Origin: Citrobacter youngae
GTDB taxonomy: Bacteria; Pseudomonadota; Gammaproteobacteria; Enterobacterales; Enterobacteriaceae
Assembly: GCF_003818115.1 (NCBI RefSeq)
Contig: NZ_RPOI01000008.1
Span: forward strand, 186,001-250,000
Reading direction: 5' to 3'
DNA length: 64,000 bases
Shown: piece by piece, positions 44,865 to 55,760 of the stretch
How positions within the stretch are numbered: the first letter of the stretch is position 1
Layout of the letters: the number at the start of each line of letters is the position of its first letter
Made by a program: the position numbers and the translations under genes
The notes under the pieces: generated by a model
The model's database searches: none
Seen by the model: the letters and a program-made list of their open reading frames with translations, nothing else
What the model was told of the DNA's origin: nothing

Positions 44865-46133
44865 ATGTTTGCCCTGGTGGATGTTAATTCATTTTATGCC
44901 AGCTGTGAGTCGGCATTCCGGCCCGATCTGAAGGGCAAACCCGTTGTCGTTCTTTCAAATAACGATGGCTGTGTCATTGCCTGTAGCACGGAGGCAAAAG
45001 CGCTTGGCGTTAATATGGGCGCACCGTATTTCAAACAGAAAGATCTGTTCAGGCGTTATGGCGTGTTCTGTTTTAGTTCGAACTACGAATTGTATGCGGA
45101 TATGAGCAGCAGGGTGATGTCGATTCTGGAGGAGTTGTCGCCGCGCGTGGAGATGTACAGTATTGATGAAGCCTTTTGCGATTTAACGGGCGTGCGAAAC
45201 TGCCGGGACCTTACGGATTTTGGTCGGGAAATCAGAGCAACCATTTTACAGAAAACACGCCTCAAGGTTGGGGTTGGTATCGCCCAGACCAAAACCCTGG
45301 CCAAGCTGGCTAACCATGCTGCCAAAAAGTGGCAGGAACAGACTGGCGGGGTGGTGGATCTCTCGAATATTGAGCGTCAGCGTAAGCTGATGACTGCGCT
45401 CCCGGTTGATGAAGTCTGGGGTGTTGGACGCCGTATCAGTAAAAAACTGGACGCTATGGGCATTAAAACGGTCTGCGACCTGGCAGATACCGATATTCGC
45501 TTTATCCGCAAACATTTCAACGTTGTGCTTGAGCGCACTGTGCGGGAATTGCGCGGTGAACCTTGCCTGGAGCTGGAGGAGTTTGCGCCAGTTAAGCAGG
45601 AAATTATCTGCTCAAGATCGTTTGGTGAAAAACTCACGGATTACAACGCGATGAGAGAGGCAATTTGTACCTATGCTTCACGTGCTGCGGAAAAGCTGCG
45701 CAGAGAGCACCAGTTCTGTCGGTTTATCTCTACGTTTATCAAAACCAGCCCATTTTCCCTGAATGAACCGTATTACGGTAACAGCGCATCGATAAAACTG
45801 CTGACACCAACCCAGGATAGTCGGGAAATTATAAGGGCGGCCACATGTAGCCTGGACGCAATATGGCGAGAGGGGCTACGTTATCAAAAAGCAGGGGTCA
45901 TGCTGGGCGATTTTTTTAGCTCAGGTGTTGCACAGCTGAATCTTTTTGATGACAACCGCCCACGGCGTAACAGCGATAAACTGATGGGCGTGCTGGATAC
46001 GCTTAATGCTGAAAAGGGGAAAGGAACGCTCTATTTTGCCGGGCAAGGGATACAGCAACCGTGGGCGATGAAGCGAGACATGCTTTCGCCGCGTTATACC
46101 ACGAGATACAGTGATTTGCTGCGCGTGGGGTAG
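44865..46133 (+). CDS. umuC: UmuC, catalytic subunit of DNA polymerase V
   Basis: 422 residues, full length. Y-family polymerase: first metal ligand in [14 protein letters not shown] (Asp6), steric-gate region, SIDEAFCDL with Asp/Glu metal ligands (about 100-105), [20 protein letters not shown], helix-hairpin-helix ([17 protein letters not shown]), little finger and beta-clamp-binding AQLNLFDD near 357. It carries out error-prone bypass of damage in the SOS response. Two decayed 3' copies of umuC occur elsewhere in the window (15196-15656 and 51029-51222). Confidence 0.97.
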   Translation: MFALVDVNSFYASCESAFRPDLKGKPVVVLSNNDGCVIACSTEAKALGVNMGAPYFKQKDLFRRYGVFCFSSNYELYADMSSRVMSILEELSPRVEMYSIDEAFCDLTGVRNCRDLTDFGREIRATILQKTRLKVGVGIAQTKTLAKLANHAAKKWQEQTGGVVDLSNIERQRKLMTALPVDEVWGVGRRISKKLDAMGIKTVCDLADTDIRFIRKHFNVVLERTVRELRGEPCLELEEFAPVKQEIICSRSFGEKLTDYNAMREAICTYASRAAEKLRREHQFCRFISTFIKTSPFSLNEPYYGNSASIKLLTPTQDSREIIRAATCSLDAIWREGLRYQKAGVMLGDFFSSGVAQLNLFDDNRPRRNSDKLMGVLDTLNAEKGKGTLYFAGQGIQQPWAMKRDMLSPRYTTRYSDLLRVG

Positions 46134-46224
46134 GGGTTGTTCATTATTGAATGGAGAGCCTTTTTATTCGCTTGATAATCAGGTCTCGCAGCGCCGCAGC
46201 ATATCACTGGGTAATTGAGAGAAT

Positions 46225-46249
46225 AAGACCGCTGAATAACAGCGGTCTT
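46225..46249. terminator. Bidirectional terminator between umuC and fdnI
   Basis: AAGACCGCT-GAATAAC-AGCGGTCTT with A/T-rich flanks (TATTGATTTTATTT on the plus side), between convergent genes. Confidence 0.8.
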
Positions 46250-46256
46250 ATTGATT

Positions 46257-46910
46257 TTATTTAGACTCTAATTCTGGTGCTTTTTCTTCAGTAAGTTCAA
46301 CCTCACGATACCAGCGAGGATGGTGTTTCTTCGCCCAGCGTCGACTTACTTTCCCTTCGATCATCCCTTTAATTGAACCTTTTACCCAAAACGCCATGTA
46401 CATATGGATCAGAATGGCGTGGATCAGCACAATGGCTGCTGTCGCGTGGATTAACAAACTCCAACGAACAATGTTAATTGAGAAATAATGGGCAAAGTAG
46501 GGCCTCCAGATAATAACGCCGGTAATCAGTAATACCAGAATCAGGCTCATGATGCTCCAGAACATCATTTTCTGCCCTGCGTTGTATTTCCCCACATCAG
46601 CGACTTTATGCTCATTGCCTTTAAGTACCTCAACGATCCCTTTAATCCAGGGAAGGTCCTGTTTATCGGGAATGTTGTGGTGTACAAAACGGACGAACAT
46701 AAACATCAGCACGATGAAAATCATCACCCCGAAAAACGGATGTAGAATTCGCCCCATTTGCGGTGTACCGAAAGTTTCGGTGAGCCATTGCAACGTCGGG
46801 AAGAACAGCGCAATACCGGAAAGCGACACCAGGAAGAAGCTTATTACCACCGTCCAGTGACAAGCACGGTCGATGAATTTGGTGCGCAGAATCATTTTGC
46901 TTTTACTCAT
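46257..46910 (-). CDS. fdnI: Formate dehydrogenase-N cytochrome b556 subunit
   Basis: 217 residues from [19 protein letters not shown], equal to E. coli FdnI. Four membrane helices with haem-ligand His residues ([35 protein letters not shown]). Passes electrons from FdnH to menaquinone on the cytoplasmic side. The start overlaps the fdnH stop by 8 bases. Last gene of fdnGHI. Confidence 0.93.
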   Translation of the reverse strand: MSKSKMILRTKFIDRACHWTVVISFFLVSLSGIALFFPTLQWLTETFGTPQMGRILHPFFGVMIFIVLMFMFVRFVHHNIPDKQDLPWIKGIVEVLKGNEHKVADVGKYNAGQKMMFWSIMSLILVLLITGVIIWRPYFAHYFSINIVRWSLLIHATAAIVLIHAILIHMYMAFWVKGSIKGMIEGKVSRRWAKKHHPRWYREVELTEEKAPELESK

Positions 46911-47790
46911 GACCGTTCTCCTCTTCATCATCATCCGTCTCTTTGTTTGGGCCGACTCCCACGTAGTGGTAAATCAGCCCGGCAAAGGTGGCGATAAATC
47001 CGGCGGCGGAGAGTGGTTTTAAAATCCCCTTCCAGAGGTTCACTGGTGCGGCGATTTTGGGCTCATCCGGCAGATTGTGGTACAGCGATGGTTGATCCGC
47101 GTGATGAAGTACATACATCACGTGGGTGCCGCCGACCCCTTGCGGGTTGTAGATGCCCGCATTGGCATAGCCGCGTTTTTTCAACTGCGCCACGCGAGTT
47201 TCCGCTACATTGAGCATCTCTTTTTTGGTGCCAAACTGGATAGCGCCGGTCGGGCAAGTTTTCACGCAGGCTGGTTCCTGGCCTACACTCACCCGGTCAA
47301 CGCACAACGTACATTTGTAGACCCGGTTATCTTCGGGATTAAGTCGCGGAATATTGAACGGGCAGCCAGCAATGCAATAGCCACAGCCAATGCAGTGCTC
47401 AGACTGAAAGTCGACAATCCCGTTGGCATACTGAATGATTGCTCCAGCGGATGGACAGGCTTTCAAACAGCCGGGATCGGCGCAGTGCATGCAGCCGTCT
47501 TTGCGGATCAGCCATTCCAGCTTGTCGTTCTGGGTGGTTTCGCTAAAGCGCATCACCGTCCAGGACTTAGCGCTGAGATCGGTCGGGTTGTCGTAGACGC
47601 CGTTGCAGTAGCCCACTTCATCGCGAATATCGTTCCACTCTGAGCAGGCGACCTGACAGCCTTTACAGCCAATACAGGTAGTGACATCAATTAATTTTGC
47701 CACTTCTGCACGGTAATCCCGTGCCTGGGGCGGCGGCGTGATGCTGTTCGTCGCCGAGCGTTTAATAATATCTTGTGATTGCATAGCCAT
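46903..47790 (-). CDS. fdnH: Formate dehydrogenase-N iron-sulfur subunit
   Basis: 295 residues. Four [4Fe-4S] motifs: [41 protein letters not shown] and [20 protein letters not shown], with a single C-terminal membrane helix ([19 protein letters not shown], about 258-276). Carries electrons from FdnG across the periplasmic side to the haems of FdnI. Starts 12 bases after fdnG. Confidence 0.94.
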   Translation of the reverse strand: MAMQSQDIIKRSATNSITPPPQARDYRAEVAKLIDVTTCIGCKGCQVACSEWNDIRDEVGYCNGVYDNPTDLSAKSWTVMRFSETTQNDKLEWLIRKDGCMHCADPGCLKACPSAGAIIQYANGIVDFQSEHCIGCGYCIAGCPFNIPRLNPEDNRVYKCTLCVDRVSVGQEPACVKTCPTGAIQFGTKKEMLNVAETRVAQLKKRGYANAGIYNPQGVGGTHVMYVLHHADQPSLYHNLPDEPKIAAPVNLWKGILKPLSAAGFIATFAGLIYHYVGVGPNKETDDDEEENGHE

Positions 47791-47802
47791 GAGTTCCTTT
47801 CC

Positions 47803-50800
47803 TTACGCTCGCTCGATGTTGACCAGAAACGCTTTATACTCCGGTGTTTGCGAGTTCGCGTCACCCACCGATGGCGTTAACGTATTGGCGAGGAACCCTT
47901 TGCGTGTGGCGCCTTCAAAGCCCCAGTGACAAGGGATACCGATAGTATCGACCTGCTTACCATCGATCGTCAGCGTTTGCAGACGTTTGGTGACCACCGC
48001 CTTCGCTTTGATAAAGCCGCGTTTCGACATCACTTTCACCGTATCACCTGCCGCAATGCCTTTTTTGCTCGCCAGCGCCTCACCGATTTCGATGAATTGA
48101 TCGGGTTGAGCGATGGCGTTGAGCAGCGCATGTTTGGTCCAGTGGCGGAACAGTTCGGTAATGGAGTAAGTGGTGGCGACGTACGGAAAGGCATCCGCTT
48201 TACCCATATTGGCGATATCGTCATGGTAGATACGCGCAACCGGGCTGGATACAACATCCGGGTGCAGCGGGTTGGTACCAATAGGCGACTCAATGGGTTC
48301 GTAATGTTCCGGGAATGGTCCGTCGTTCATTTTGTCGATGGAGAACAGACGCGCTACACCTTCCGGGTTCATGATAAACGGACCAACGTTGCTGCCCGGC
48401 GCGGCCTGGCCGTAGTCGGCTACGTCCATACCGGCCCATTTTTTGCCATCCCAATGCAGCAGGACACGTTTGGGATCCCACGGTTTTCCTGATGGGTCGG
48501 CCGAAGCGCGATTGTAGAGAATACGGCGGTTGGCAGGCCATGACCACGCCCAGCCCGGTGTGCAGCCCAGACCATACGGATCGCTGTTGTCGCGATTGGC
48601 CATCTGGTTGCCTTGTTCTGTCCAGCTTCCGCAGTAGACCCAGCAGAAACTGCTGGTCGAGCCATCATCGCGCAACTGTGCAAAACTGCTGAGCTGCTGG
48701 CCTTTTTTGGCTATAAGCTGGCCTTTGTCATCATAAAGGTCTTCAAGCGCCTGGCCATTAGCTTCACGCGCAATCTCTTCTGGGTGTGGGTCGTATGGAT
48801 CTTTATAATTCCAGGCAATATTCAACAAGGGTTGCGGATTCGCTCCACCTTCCTGCTGATACAGCTCGCGTAGGCGCATAAACAGGCGCCCAAGGATCTT
48901 CCCGTCATGTAAGGCTTCACCTGGTGGTTCTGCCGCAGCCCAGTGCCACTGCAACCAACGCCCGGAGTTAGCGATTGAACCATTTTCTTCAGCAAAGCAG
49001 GAAGAGGGCAGGCGGAAAACTTCGGTCTGAATATCTGCCGGGTTTACATCGTTCATCTCGCCATGATTTTGCCAAAAATTGGACGACTCAGTGACCAGCG
49101 GATCGATAACCACCATATATTTCAGTTTTGAAAGCGCGCGAGTTGATTTGTTTTTATCTGGAAACGCCGCCAGCGGATTGAAGCCCTGAACGATGTAACC
49201 ATTAATCTTCCCTTCGAGCATCAATTCAGCCTGGGTCATTACGTCATACAGGCGATCCCATTTAGGTAGCCAGTCGTAGCCCCAGTTATTTTCCACTGTT
49301 GCATTGTCGCCCCAGAAACTTTTCATCATGCTAACAAAGAACTTCGGCGTATTTTGCCAGTAATTGACCTCATTCACGCCTAGCGCAGGCGGCGTGATTT
49401 GCGAAATATAGGTCTGGTAGTCTGGCTGTTTTTCCGACGGCAGCGGCATATAGCCCGGCAGGTTCGTCGACAACAAGCCAAGATCGGTATAGCCCTGAAT
49501 ATTGGAGTGGCCACGTAAGGCGTTAACGCCACCGCCCGCCATGCCTATATTGCCCAGTAGCAACTGGAGCATAGCGGCGGCGCGGATAATCTGTGCCCCG
49601 GCGGAGTGGTGTGTCCACCCCAGCGCATACAGGATAGTGGCGGTGCGGTCCGGCACGCTGGTGCTGGCGAGAATTTCGCAGATACGATTGAAATCTGCCA
49701 CTGAGGTCCCACACAACCGGTTAACCATTTCTGGCGTATAGCGGTCGACGTGGGCTTTCAGCAAATTCCACACGCAGCGTGGATGAGACAATGTTTCATC
49801 ACGCAGGGCATTACCCTGTTCGTCAAGCTGATAGAACCAGCTCGATTTATCGTACTGGCGTTTTTTGTCGTCATAGCCACTGAACAAGCCGTCGTCGAAC
49901 TGATAGTCATCACGTATTATAAGGCTGGCGTTAGTGTAGTGGCGCACATAGTCGTGCTGCACCTGGTTGTTTTCCAGCAGATAACGGATTACACCGAGCA
50001 GGAATGCGGTGTCGGAACCTGCGCGTATTGGCGCATACAGATCGGCGACCGCGGCGCTACGGTTAAAGCGCGGGTCGACTACCACTACGGTGGCGTCGTT
50101 TTTAGTTTGCGCTTCGACCACCCATTTAAAGCCTACCGGATGTGCCTCAGCGGCATTGCCGCCCATAATAAGCACTACGTTGGCATTTTTAATATCGACC
50201 CAGTTGTTGGTCATTGCACCGCGCCCAAAGGTCGGAGCCAGCGCTGACACGGTTGGCCCGTGACACAGGCGTGCCTGGCAGTCGATGGCCACCATCCCGA
50301 GGCTACGGGTGAATTTACCGTCCAGAATCCCGGTTTCATTGCTTGCCGCTGAGGAACATAGCATGCCCGTAGTGGACCACCGGTTGACGGTAACGCCCTG
50401 GGCATTTTTCTCAATAAAGTTGGCATCACGATCATCTTTCATGAGTCGGGCAATACGATTGATCGCATCATCCCAGCTAATGCGCTGCCATTTATCCGAA
50501 CCCGGTGCACGATATTCGGGATACTGCAGACGGGTTTCACTATGAATGTAATCCAGCACGCCAGCGCCTTTAGGGCACAACGATCCACGGCTCACCGGAT
50601 GATCCGGATCGCCTTCAATATGGTAGATACTTTCTTTGACGTTTTTGGCTGTATCGCCAAGGCTGTACATCAGCATGCCGCAGCCTACTGAGCAGTACGT
50701 ACAGTTATTACGTGTCTCTTTTGCTTTTAAGAGTTTGTATTGACGGGTTTCCGCGTGAACGGAAAAAGATGATAAGAATCCGAGAGATGCAACAGTTGTT

Positions 50801-50853
50801 CCTGCCATACCGCCCGCGCAGATTCGAAAGAACTGCCTCCGGCTGAGCTCCAT
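47803..50853 (-). CDS. fdnG: Formate dehydrogenase-N-like catalytic subunit with Cys in place of selenocysteine
   Basis: 1016 residues read without interruption. Twin-arginine signal SRRQFFRICAGG sends it folded to the periplasm. [4Fe-4S] ligands C51, C54, C58 (CTYCSVGC) and C93 (CPKG). Bis-MGD molybdenum or tungsten domains follow. At residue 197, in QARLCHGPT, the codon is TGT (50263-50265); in E. coli FdnG and FdoG this position is UGA-selenocysteine (QARVUHGPT). His198 and the flanking GPT are kept. By recalled comparison it is about 75% similar to E. coli FdnG, so it may be a paralogue rather than the orthologue. It oxidises formate to CO2; the Cys form should be slower but needs no sel genes. 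Confidence 0.9.
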   Translation of the reverse strand: MELSRRQFFRICAGGMAGTTVASLGFLSSFSVHAETRQYKLLKAKETRNNCTYCSVGCGMLMYSLGDTAKNVKESIYHIEGDPDHPVSRGSLCPKGAGVLDYIHSETRLQYPEYRAPGSDKWQRISWDDAINRIARLMKDDRDANFIEKNAQGVTVNRWSTTGMLCSSAASNETGILDGKFTRSLGMVAIDCQARLCHGPTVSALAPTFGRGAMTNNWVDIKNANVVLIMGGNAAEAHPVGFKWVVEAQTKNDATVVVVDPRFNRSAAVADLYAPIRAGSDTAFLLGVIRYLLENNQVQHDYVRHYTNASLIIRDDYQFDDGLFSGYDDKKRQYDKSSWFYQLDEQGNALRDETLSHPRCVWNLLKAHVDRYTPEMVNRLCGTSVADFNRICEILASTSVPDRTATILYALGWTHHSAGAQIIRAAAMLQLLLGNIGMAGGGVNALRGHSNIQGYTDLGLLSTNLPGYMPLPSEKQPDYQTYISQITPPALGVNEVNYWQNTPKFFVSMMKSFWGDNATVENNWGYDWLPKWDRLYDVMTQAELMLEGKINGYIVQGFNPLAAFPDKNKSTRALSKLKYMVVIDPLVTESSNFWQNHGEMNDVNPADIQTEVFRLPSSCFAEENGSIANSGRWLQWHWAAAEPPGEALHDGKILGRLFMRLRELYQQEGGANPQPLLNIAWNYKDPYDPHPEEIAREANGQALEDLYDDKGQLIAKKGQQLSSFAQLRDDGSTSSFCWVYCGSWTEQGNQMANRDNSDPYGLGCTPGWAWSWPANRRILYNRASADPSGKPWDPKRVLLHWDGKKWAGMDVADYGQAAPGSNVGPFIMNPEGVARLFSIDKMNDGPFPEHYEPIESPIGTNPLHPDVVSSPVARIYHDDIANMGKADAFPYVATTYSITELFRHWTKHALLNAIAQPDQFIEIGEALASKKGIAAGDTVKVMSKRGFIKAKAVVTKRLQTLTIDGKQVDTIGIPCHWGFEGATRKGFLANTLTPSVGDANSQTPEYKAFLVNIERA

Positions 50854-51028
50854 TTTTTTCTCCAGCTTAAACTTAAGACATGAAAAAGTATGGTTATTGT
50901 AAGGTTAAATTGTTTTATAAACCATTAACTTTTAGTGGTTATTGACGTGAGAGGGTATTAGTGCTGTAAGCCTGGGGGTATGGATTGGTAAAAATTGATC
51001 ATGTCAGGTTGGTTGCCGGTACGCACGG
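50854..51028. other. fdnG upstream region
   Basis: AT-rich leader of fdnGHI (minus-strand promoter expected). TACCC-type heptamers reminiscent of NarL sites occur on the minus strand, but I see no clear FNR box. No ORF is supportable. Confidence 0.4.
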
Positions 51029-51222
51029 CGAACTGAATCTTTTTGACGACAACCTCCCGCGGCATAACAGCGATAAACTGATGGAGATATCTGGATACGC
51101 TTAATGCTGAAAAGGGTAAAGGAATGCTCTACTTTGCCGGATAAGGGATACAGCAACCGTGGGCGATGAAGAGAGACATGCGTTCACCATGTTATACAAC
51201 GATTTGTTGCGAGTAGTTTGAT
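51029..51222 (+). pseudogene. umuC 3'-end remnant next to fdnG
   Basis: Starts at CTGAATCTTTTTGACGACAA and follows the last ~200 bases of the intact umuC (45934-46133) at high identity. Damage: a frameshift at GGAGATATCTGG (GGGCGTGCTGG in the intact gene), an in-frame TAA at GCCGGATAAGGG (GCCGGGCAAGGG in the intact gene), and a short deletion near 51190-51200. Same orientation as the intact copy. It is much closer to that copy than to the 15.2-kb relic, so it is probably a duplication. Confidence 0.9.
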
Positions 51223-51389
51223 AGCCAAACCGAAAGACAAGGAGTTCATTCCACTCAACCGAACTTATCCATAGTCTATATTTTGACCTTTCCAGACGAT
51301 CAAACAAAAATTATAGATTCCTGAACATATAGGCATATAAATAACAAGGCTATAAAGGTCGTGATTTCTACAACACAGGACTTCTGGAT

Positions 51390-51992
51390 ATGATGGATAA
51401 ACTATACCAATATGTTTCAACGAAAGAAAACGTGGGAATAAATCTTTGTCGCATTTCTATTGCCATTGTATTTATGTGGATAGGATTGTTGAAGTTCATT
51501 CCCTATGAAGCAGATAGCATTGTTCCTTTTGTAGCTAATAGCCCATTTATGTCTTTCTTTTATAACGATCCGAGTAATTATACTCAGTTTATGAACCATG
51601 AGGGCGAATTAATAGAGGCTAACCGCGCATGGCATCATACGAATAATACTTATGGGTACTCTACCGGACTTGGTATTGTTGAAGTCATTTTTTCATTATT
51701 AATTCTTGCTCATTATGTATCACCAAAAATCGGCTTTTGGGGGGCAACACTTGCCTTCTTAACTCCTTTTGTCACTTTGACATTCCTGATATTTACACCA
51801 GAAACATGGGTAAGTGGCCAGGATGCTCATACCGGATTTCCCTATCTTTCTGGTGCCGGGCGACTGGTTTTAAAAGACATGATAATGATGGCTGCGGGTC
51901 TTATTGCGATGGTGCATTCGGCCAAATGTATTCTTGCACATAATCAGCATGAGAGAGATTATACCGGCAAAGTATCCGCTGGTCTTAGATAG
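51390..51992 (+). CDS. DUF417 (RclC/YkgB-like) inner-membrane protein
   Basis: 200 residues, close to E. coli RclC: LCRISIAIVFMWIGLLKFIP, YEADSIVPFVANSP, FMSFFY, YSTGLGIVEVIFSLLILAHY, and GFPYLSGAGRLVLKDMIMMA. About four membrane helices. RclC is part of the reactive-chlorine resistance operon in E. coli, but no rclR, rclA or rclB is near, so the symbol is not given. Very AT-rich, followed after 34 bases by a DUF302-like gene. Likely a stress-related membrane protein acquired horizontally. Confidence 0.88.
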   Translation: MMDKLYQYVSTKENVGINLCRISIAIVFMWIGLLKFIPYEADSIVPFVANSPFMSFFYNDPSNYTQFMNHEGELIEANRAWHHTNNTYGYSTGLGIVEVIFSLLILAHYVSPKIGFWGATLAFLTPFVTLTFLIFTPETWVSGQDAHTGFPYLSGAGRLVLKDMIMMAAGLIAMVHSAKCILAHNQHERDYTGKVSAGLR

Positions 51993-52026
51993 CTTTCCAG
52001 ACTATCGTTAAATTAAGGATATTGTG

Positions 52027-52305
52027 ATGCTTCGATCTATAAAAAATATATTTATTACAGCTGCACTGTATCTGCTTATGACGGTAACCAGTCATGCTGC
52101 CAACACCGGGAATACCATGATCAAAACGTATAGTACTTATAATTACCAGCAGACCAGTGAGCATCTTATAGCTGCCATTGAGAGTAATAATCTTGTTTTG
52201 TTTGGAGAATTTGATCATGCGAAAGAGGCTAAAAATGCCGGACTAACTGCGGCAATTCAACCCTTAAAAAATCTGGAAAAATTAGTTCAGAAAGCCATTC
52301 AGTGA
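52027..52305 (+). CDS. Short DUF302-like periplasmic protein, possibly internally deleted
   Basis: 92 residues with signal peptide MLRSIKNIFITAALYLLMTV, cleaved near SHAANTG. The mature part begins like DUF302 (MIKTYSTYNYQQTSEHLIAA, LVLFGEFDHAKEAKNAGL) and ends like its C-terminus (IQPLKNLEKLVQKAI). The usual central segment of about 50 residues, with the fold core (TTVIVFGNP type), is missing. It may be a non-functional deletion product or a minimal form. AAGGA lies seven bases before the ATG. It follows the DUF417 gene, a pairing seen in other genomes. Confidence 0.6.
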   Translation: MLRSIKNIFITAALYLLMTVTSHAANTGNTMIKTYSTYNYQQTSEHLIAAIESNNLVLFGEFDHAKEAKNAGLTAAIQPLKNLEKLVQKAIQ

Positions 52306-52393
52306 CCTGGCGACCAGGTCTCATCTGACGAGGTCTGGTCGTCACCCCCTCATTAAATAGATGTTATTTTTTTACAATTACATAAAAATTCTG

Positions 52394-52415
52394 ATAGTAT
52401 ACCCCCCTATAGTAT
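52394..52415 (+). promoter_or_regulatory. FrmR operator
   Basis: ATAGTATA-CCCCCC-TATAGTAT, an inverted repeat around a C6 tract, 11 bases before the frmR start. It has the form of a CsoR/RcnR-family site and matches the known frm operator type. Formaldehyde would relieve repression. Confidence 0.88.
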
Positions 52416-52426
52416 CTGGAGGGCGT

Positions 52427-53853
<1,427 letters not shown>

Positions 53854-53860
53854 TTCATTG

Positions 53861-53882
53861 GCCAGCGGATTTCACCGCTGGC
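53861..53882 (+). terminator. Hairpin after frmA
   Basis: GCCAGCGG-ATTTCA-CCGCTGGC, an 8-bp perfect stem seven bases after the stop codon; the following ACTTTCCTG is a poor T-tract. Confidence 0.65.
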
Positions 53883-53943
53883 ACTTTCCTGAATTTCTTT
53901 GAATGATGTTGTGAAAGTGTGACGAATCCGGCGCTTTTCACGG

Positions 53944-53970
53944 TAAGTAAACTTCCCGGATTGCCGATGA
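53944..53970 (+). promoter_or_regulatory. Sigma-28 (FliA) type promoter of trg
   Basis: TAAG, 15 bases, then GCCGATGA, compared with the flagellar consensus TAAA-N15-GCCGATAA. It lies 52 bases before the trg start. FliA-driven expression of chemoreceptors is standard in enterics. Confidence 0.8.
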
Positions 53971-54022
53971 CTATCTAACGGGCGTGTTTTCACGCATAAA
54001 CCCTACAAGAGAGTCGACGGTC

Positions 54023-55711
54023 ATGGACAACACTACATCGATGCAAGCCCAGCATAAACTGGGCTTTCTGCATCAAATCCGGCTGGTTCCGCTGTTTTCC
54101 TCCATTCTCGGTGGCATCCTTCTGCTGTTCGCCTTAAGTTCCGGGCTGGCAGGTTATTTTCTTATGCAGGCCGATCGCGATCAGCGCGATGTAACCGATG
54201 AGATTCAGGTTCGGATGGGGTTATCTAACAGCTCTAACCACTTACGCACCGCGCGTATCAACATGATCCATGCTGGTGCGGCGAGCCGTATTGCTGAAAT
54301 GGATGACATGAAGGCCAATATTGCCGAGGCAGAAAAACGTATTAAGCAATCGCAGGACGGTTTCCATGCTTATATGTCGCGCGCGGTTAAAACGTCTGCC
54401 GATGAAGCGTTAGACGCGGAATTAAGCGCCAGCTTCAAAGCCTATATTGATGGTTTACAGCCCATGCTGAAGTATGCCAAAAACGGTATGTTCGAGGCGA
54501 TCATCAACCATGAAAATGAACAGGCCAGACCGCTGGACTCTGCTTACAACAAGGTGTTGTTAAAGGCGATCGATATTCGTACCGCAAGGGCGAATCAGTT
54601 AAGCGAACAGGCGCACCAACGTACACAGCTTGGCATGGCCTTTATGCTGGGCGCATTCGTTCTTGCGCTGGCGCTGACCGTGATGACGTTCATTGTTTTG
54701 CGCCGTACCGTTATTCATCCTTTGTTACGTGCGGCCCAGCGTATTGAGCAAATTTCAGCGGGCGATCTGACGATGCCGGAGGAACCAACCGGGCGCAGCG
54801 AAATTGGTCGCCTGAGCCGTCATCTGCAAACAATGCAACGATCGCTTGGGAAAACGGTGGGCACGGTACGTCAGGGGGCGGAAGAAATCTACCGTGGTAC
54901 CAGTGAGATTTCTGCGGGCAATACCGATCTTTCTTCACGAACTGAACAACAGGCCGCGGCGATTGAACAAACGGCGGCCAGCATGGAAGAACTGACGGCT
55001 ACGGTGAAGCAAAACGCCGACAACGCACATCATGCGAGCACGCTGGCGGAAGATGCTTCCGGCAAGGCCAGCCGGGGCGGTCAGATGGTCTCTGGCGTGG
55101 TTAAAACCATGGGGAATATCTCAACAAGTTCGAAGAAAATCTCCGAAATTACCGCCGTTATAAACAGCATTGCCTTCCAGACCAATATCCTGGCGCTGAA
55201 CGCAGCGGTCGAAGCGGCGCGGGCAGGCGAGCAGGGGAGAGGGTTTGCCGTCGTAGCCAGTGAGGTACGTACGTTAGCAAGCCGCAGCGCCCAGGCGGCA
55301 AAAGAGATAGAAGGATTGATCAGCGAATCTGTCCGACTGATTGACCAGGGCTCTGGAGAAGTGGTCGCAGCGGGCAATACGATGACGGATATTGTCGATG
55401 CGGTAAAACGCGTGACCGACATTATGCTGGAAATTGCGGCGGCCTCTGATGAACAAAGCCGGGGCATCGTCCAGGTAAGCCAGGCGATTTCAGAGATGGA
55501 TAAGGTCACGCAGCAAAACGCCTCACTGGTTGAAGAAGCATCGGCCGCTGCGGCCTCTCTTGAAGAGCAGGCCGCACGCTTAACGGAAGCCGTCGGCACA
55601 TTCCGTTTAACCGGGACAAGCGCAATTAGACGCGTTACACCTGCCGTTCATCCATCGGTTTCACTGCCAAAATCAAACACGGTAAATACGGATAACTGGG
55701 AAACATTCTGA
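54023..55711 (+). CDS. trg: Ribose/galactose chemoreceptor Trg
   Basis: 562 residues from [20 protein letters not shown]. Two membrane helices (about 27-50 and 207-230) flank a periplasmic four-helix sensor ([37 protein letters not shown]) close to E. coli Trg, which binds ribose- and galactose-binding proteins. HAMP and a cytoplasmic hairpin with [20 protein letters not shown] follow. The C-terminus is NWETF, the CheR/CheB tether, which E. coli Trg lacks. Position upstream of ydcI agrees with trg. Confidence 0.94.
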   Translation: MDNTTSMQAQHKLGFLHQIRLVPLFSSILGGILLLFALSSGLAGYFLMQADRDQRDVTDEIQVRMGLSNSSNHLRTARINMIHAGAASRIAEMDDMKANIAEAEKRIKQSQDGFHAYMSRAVKTSADEALDAELSASFKAYIDGLQPMLKYAKNGMFEAIINHENEQARPLDSAYNKVLLKAIDIRTARANQLSEQAHQRTQLGMAFMLGAFVLALALTVMTFIVLRRTVIHPLLRAAQRIEQISAGDLTMPEEPTGRSEIGRLSRHLQTMQRSLGKTVGTVRQGAEEIYRGTSEISAGNTDLSSRTEQQAAAIEQTAASMEELTATVKQNADNAHHASTLAEDASGKASRGGQMVSGVVKTMGNISTSSKKISEITAVINSIAFQTNILALNAAVEAARAGEQGRGFAVVASEVRTLASRSAQAAKEIEGLISESVRLIDQGSGEVVAAGNTMTDIVDAVKRVTDIMLEIAAASDEQSRGIVQVSQAISEMDKVTQQNASLVEEASAAAASLEEQAARLTEAVGTFRLTGTSAIRRVTPAVHPSVSLPKSNTVNTDNWETF

Positions 55712-55721
55712 CAGGTCAGTC

Positions 55722-55753
55722 ATCCGGTAATACGATTCTTTGTATTACCGGAT
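55722..55753. terminator. Bidirectional terminator between trg and the fimbrial operon
   Basis: ATCCGGTAATAC-GATTCTTT-GTATTACCGGAT, a 12-bp perfect stem between convergent genes. The plus side is followed by TTCTTATTTATTT. Confidence 0.9.
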
Positions 55754-55760
55754 TTCTTAT

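Noticed and set aside
47077-47643. 188-codon plus-strand frame
   Set aside because: Antisense to fdnH; no ribosome binding site or domain seen.
50211-50300. Selenocysteine insertion hairpin after the catalytic codon of fdnG
   Set aside because: The codon is TGT, not TGA, so no SECIS element is needed, and I could not see a convincing one.
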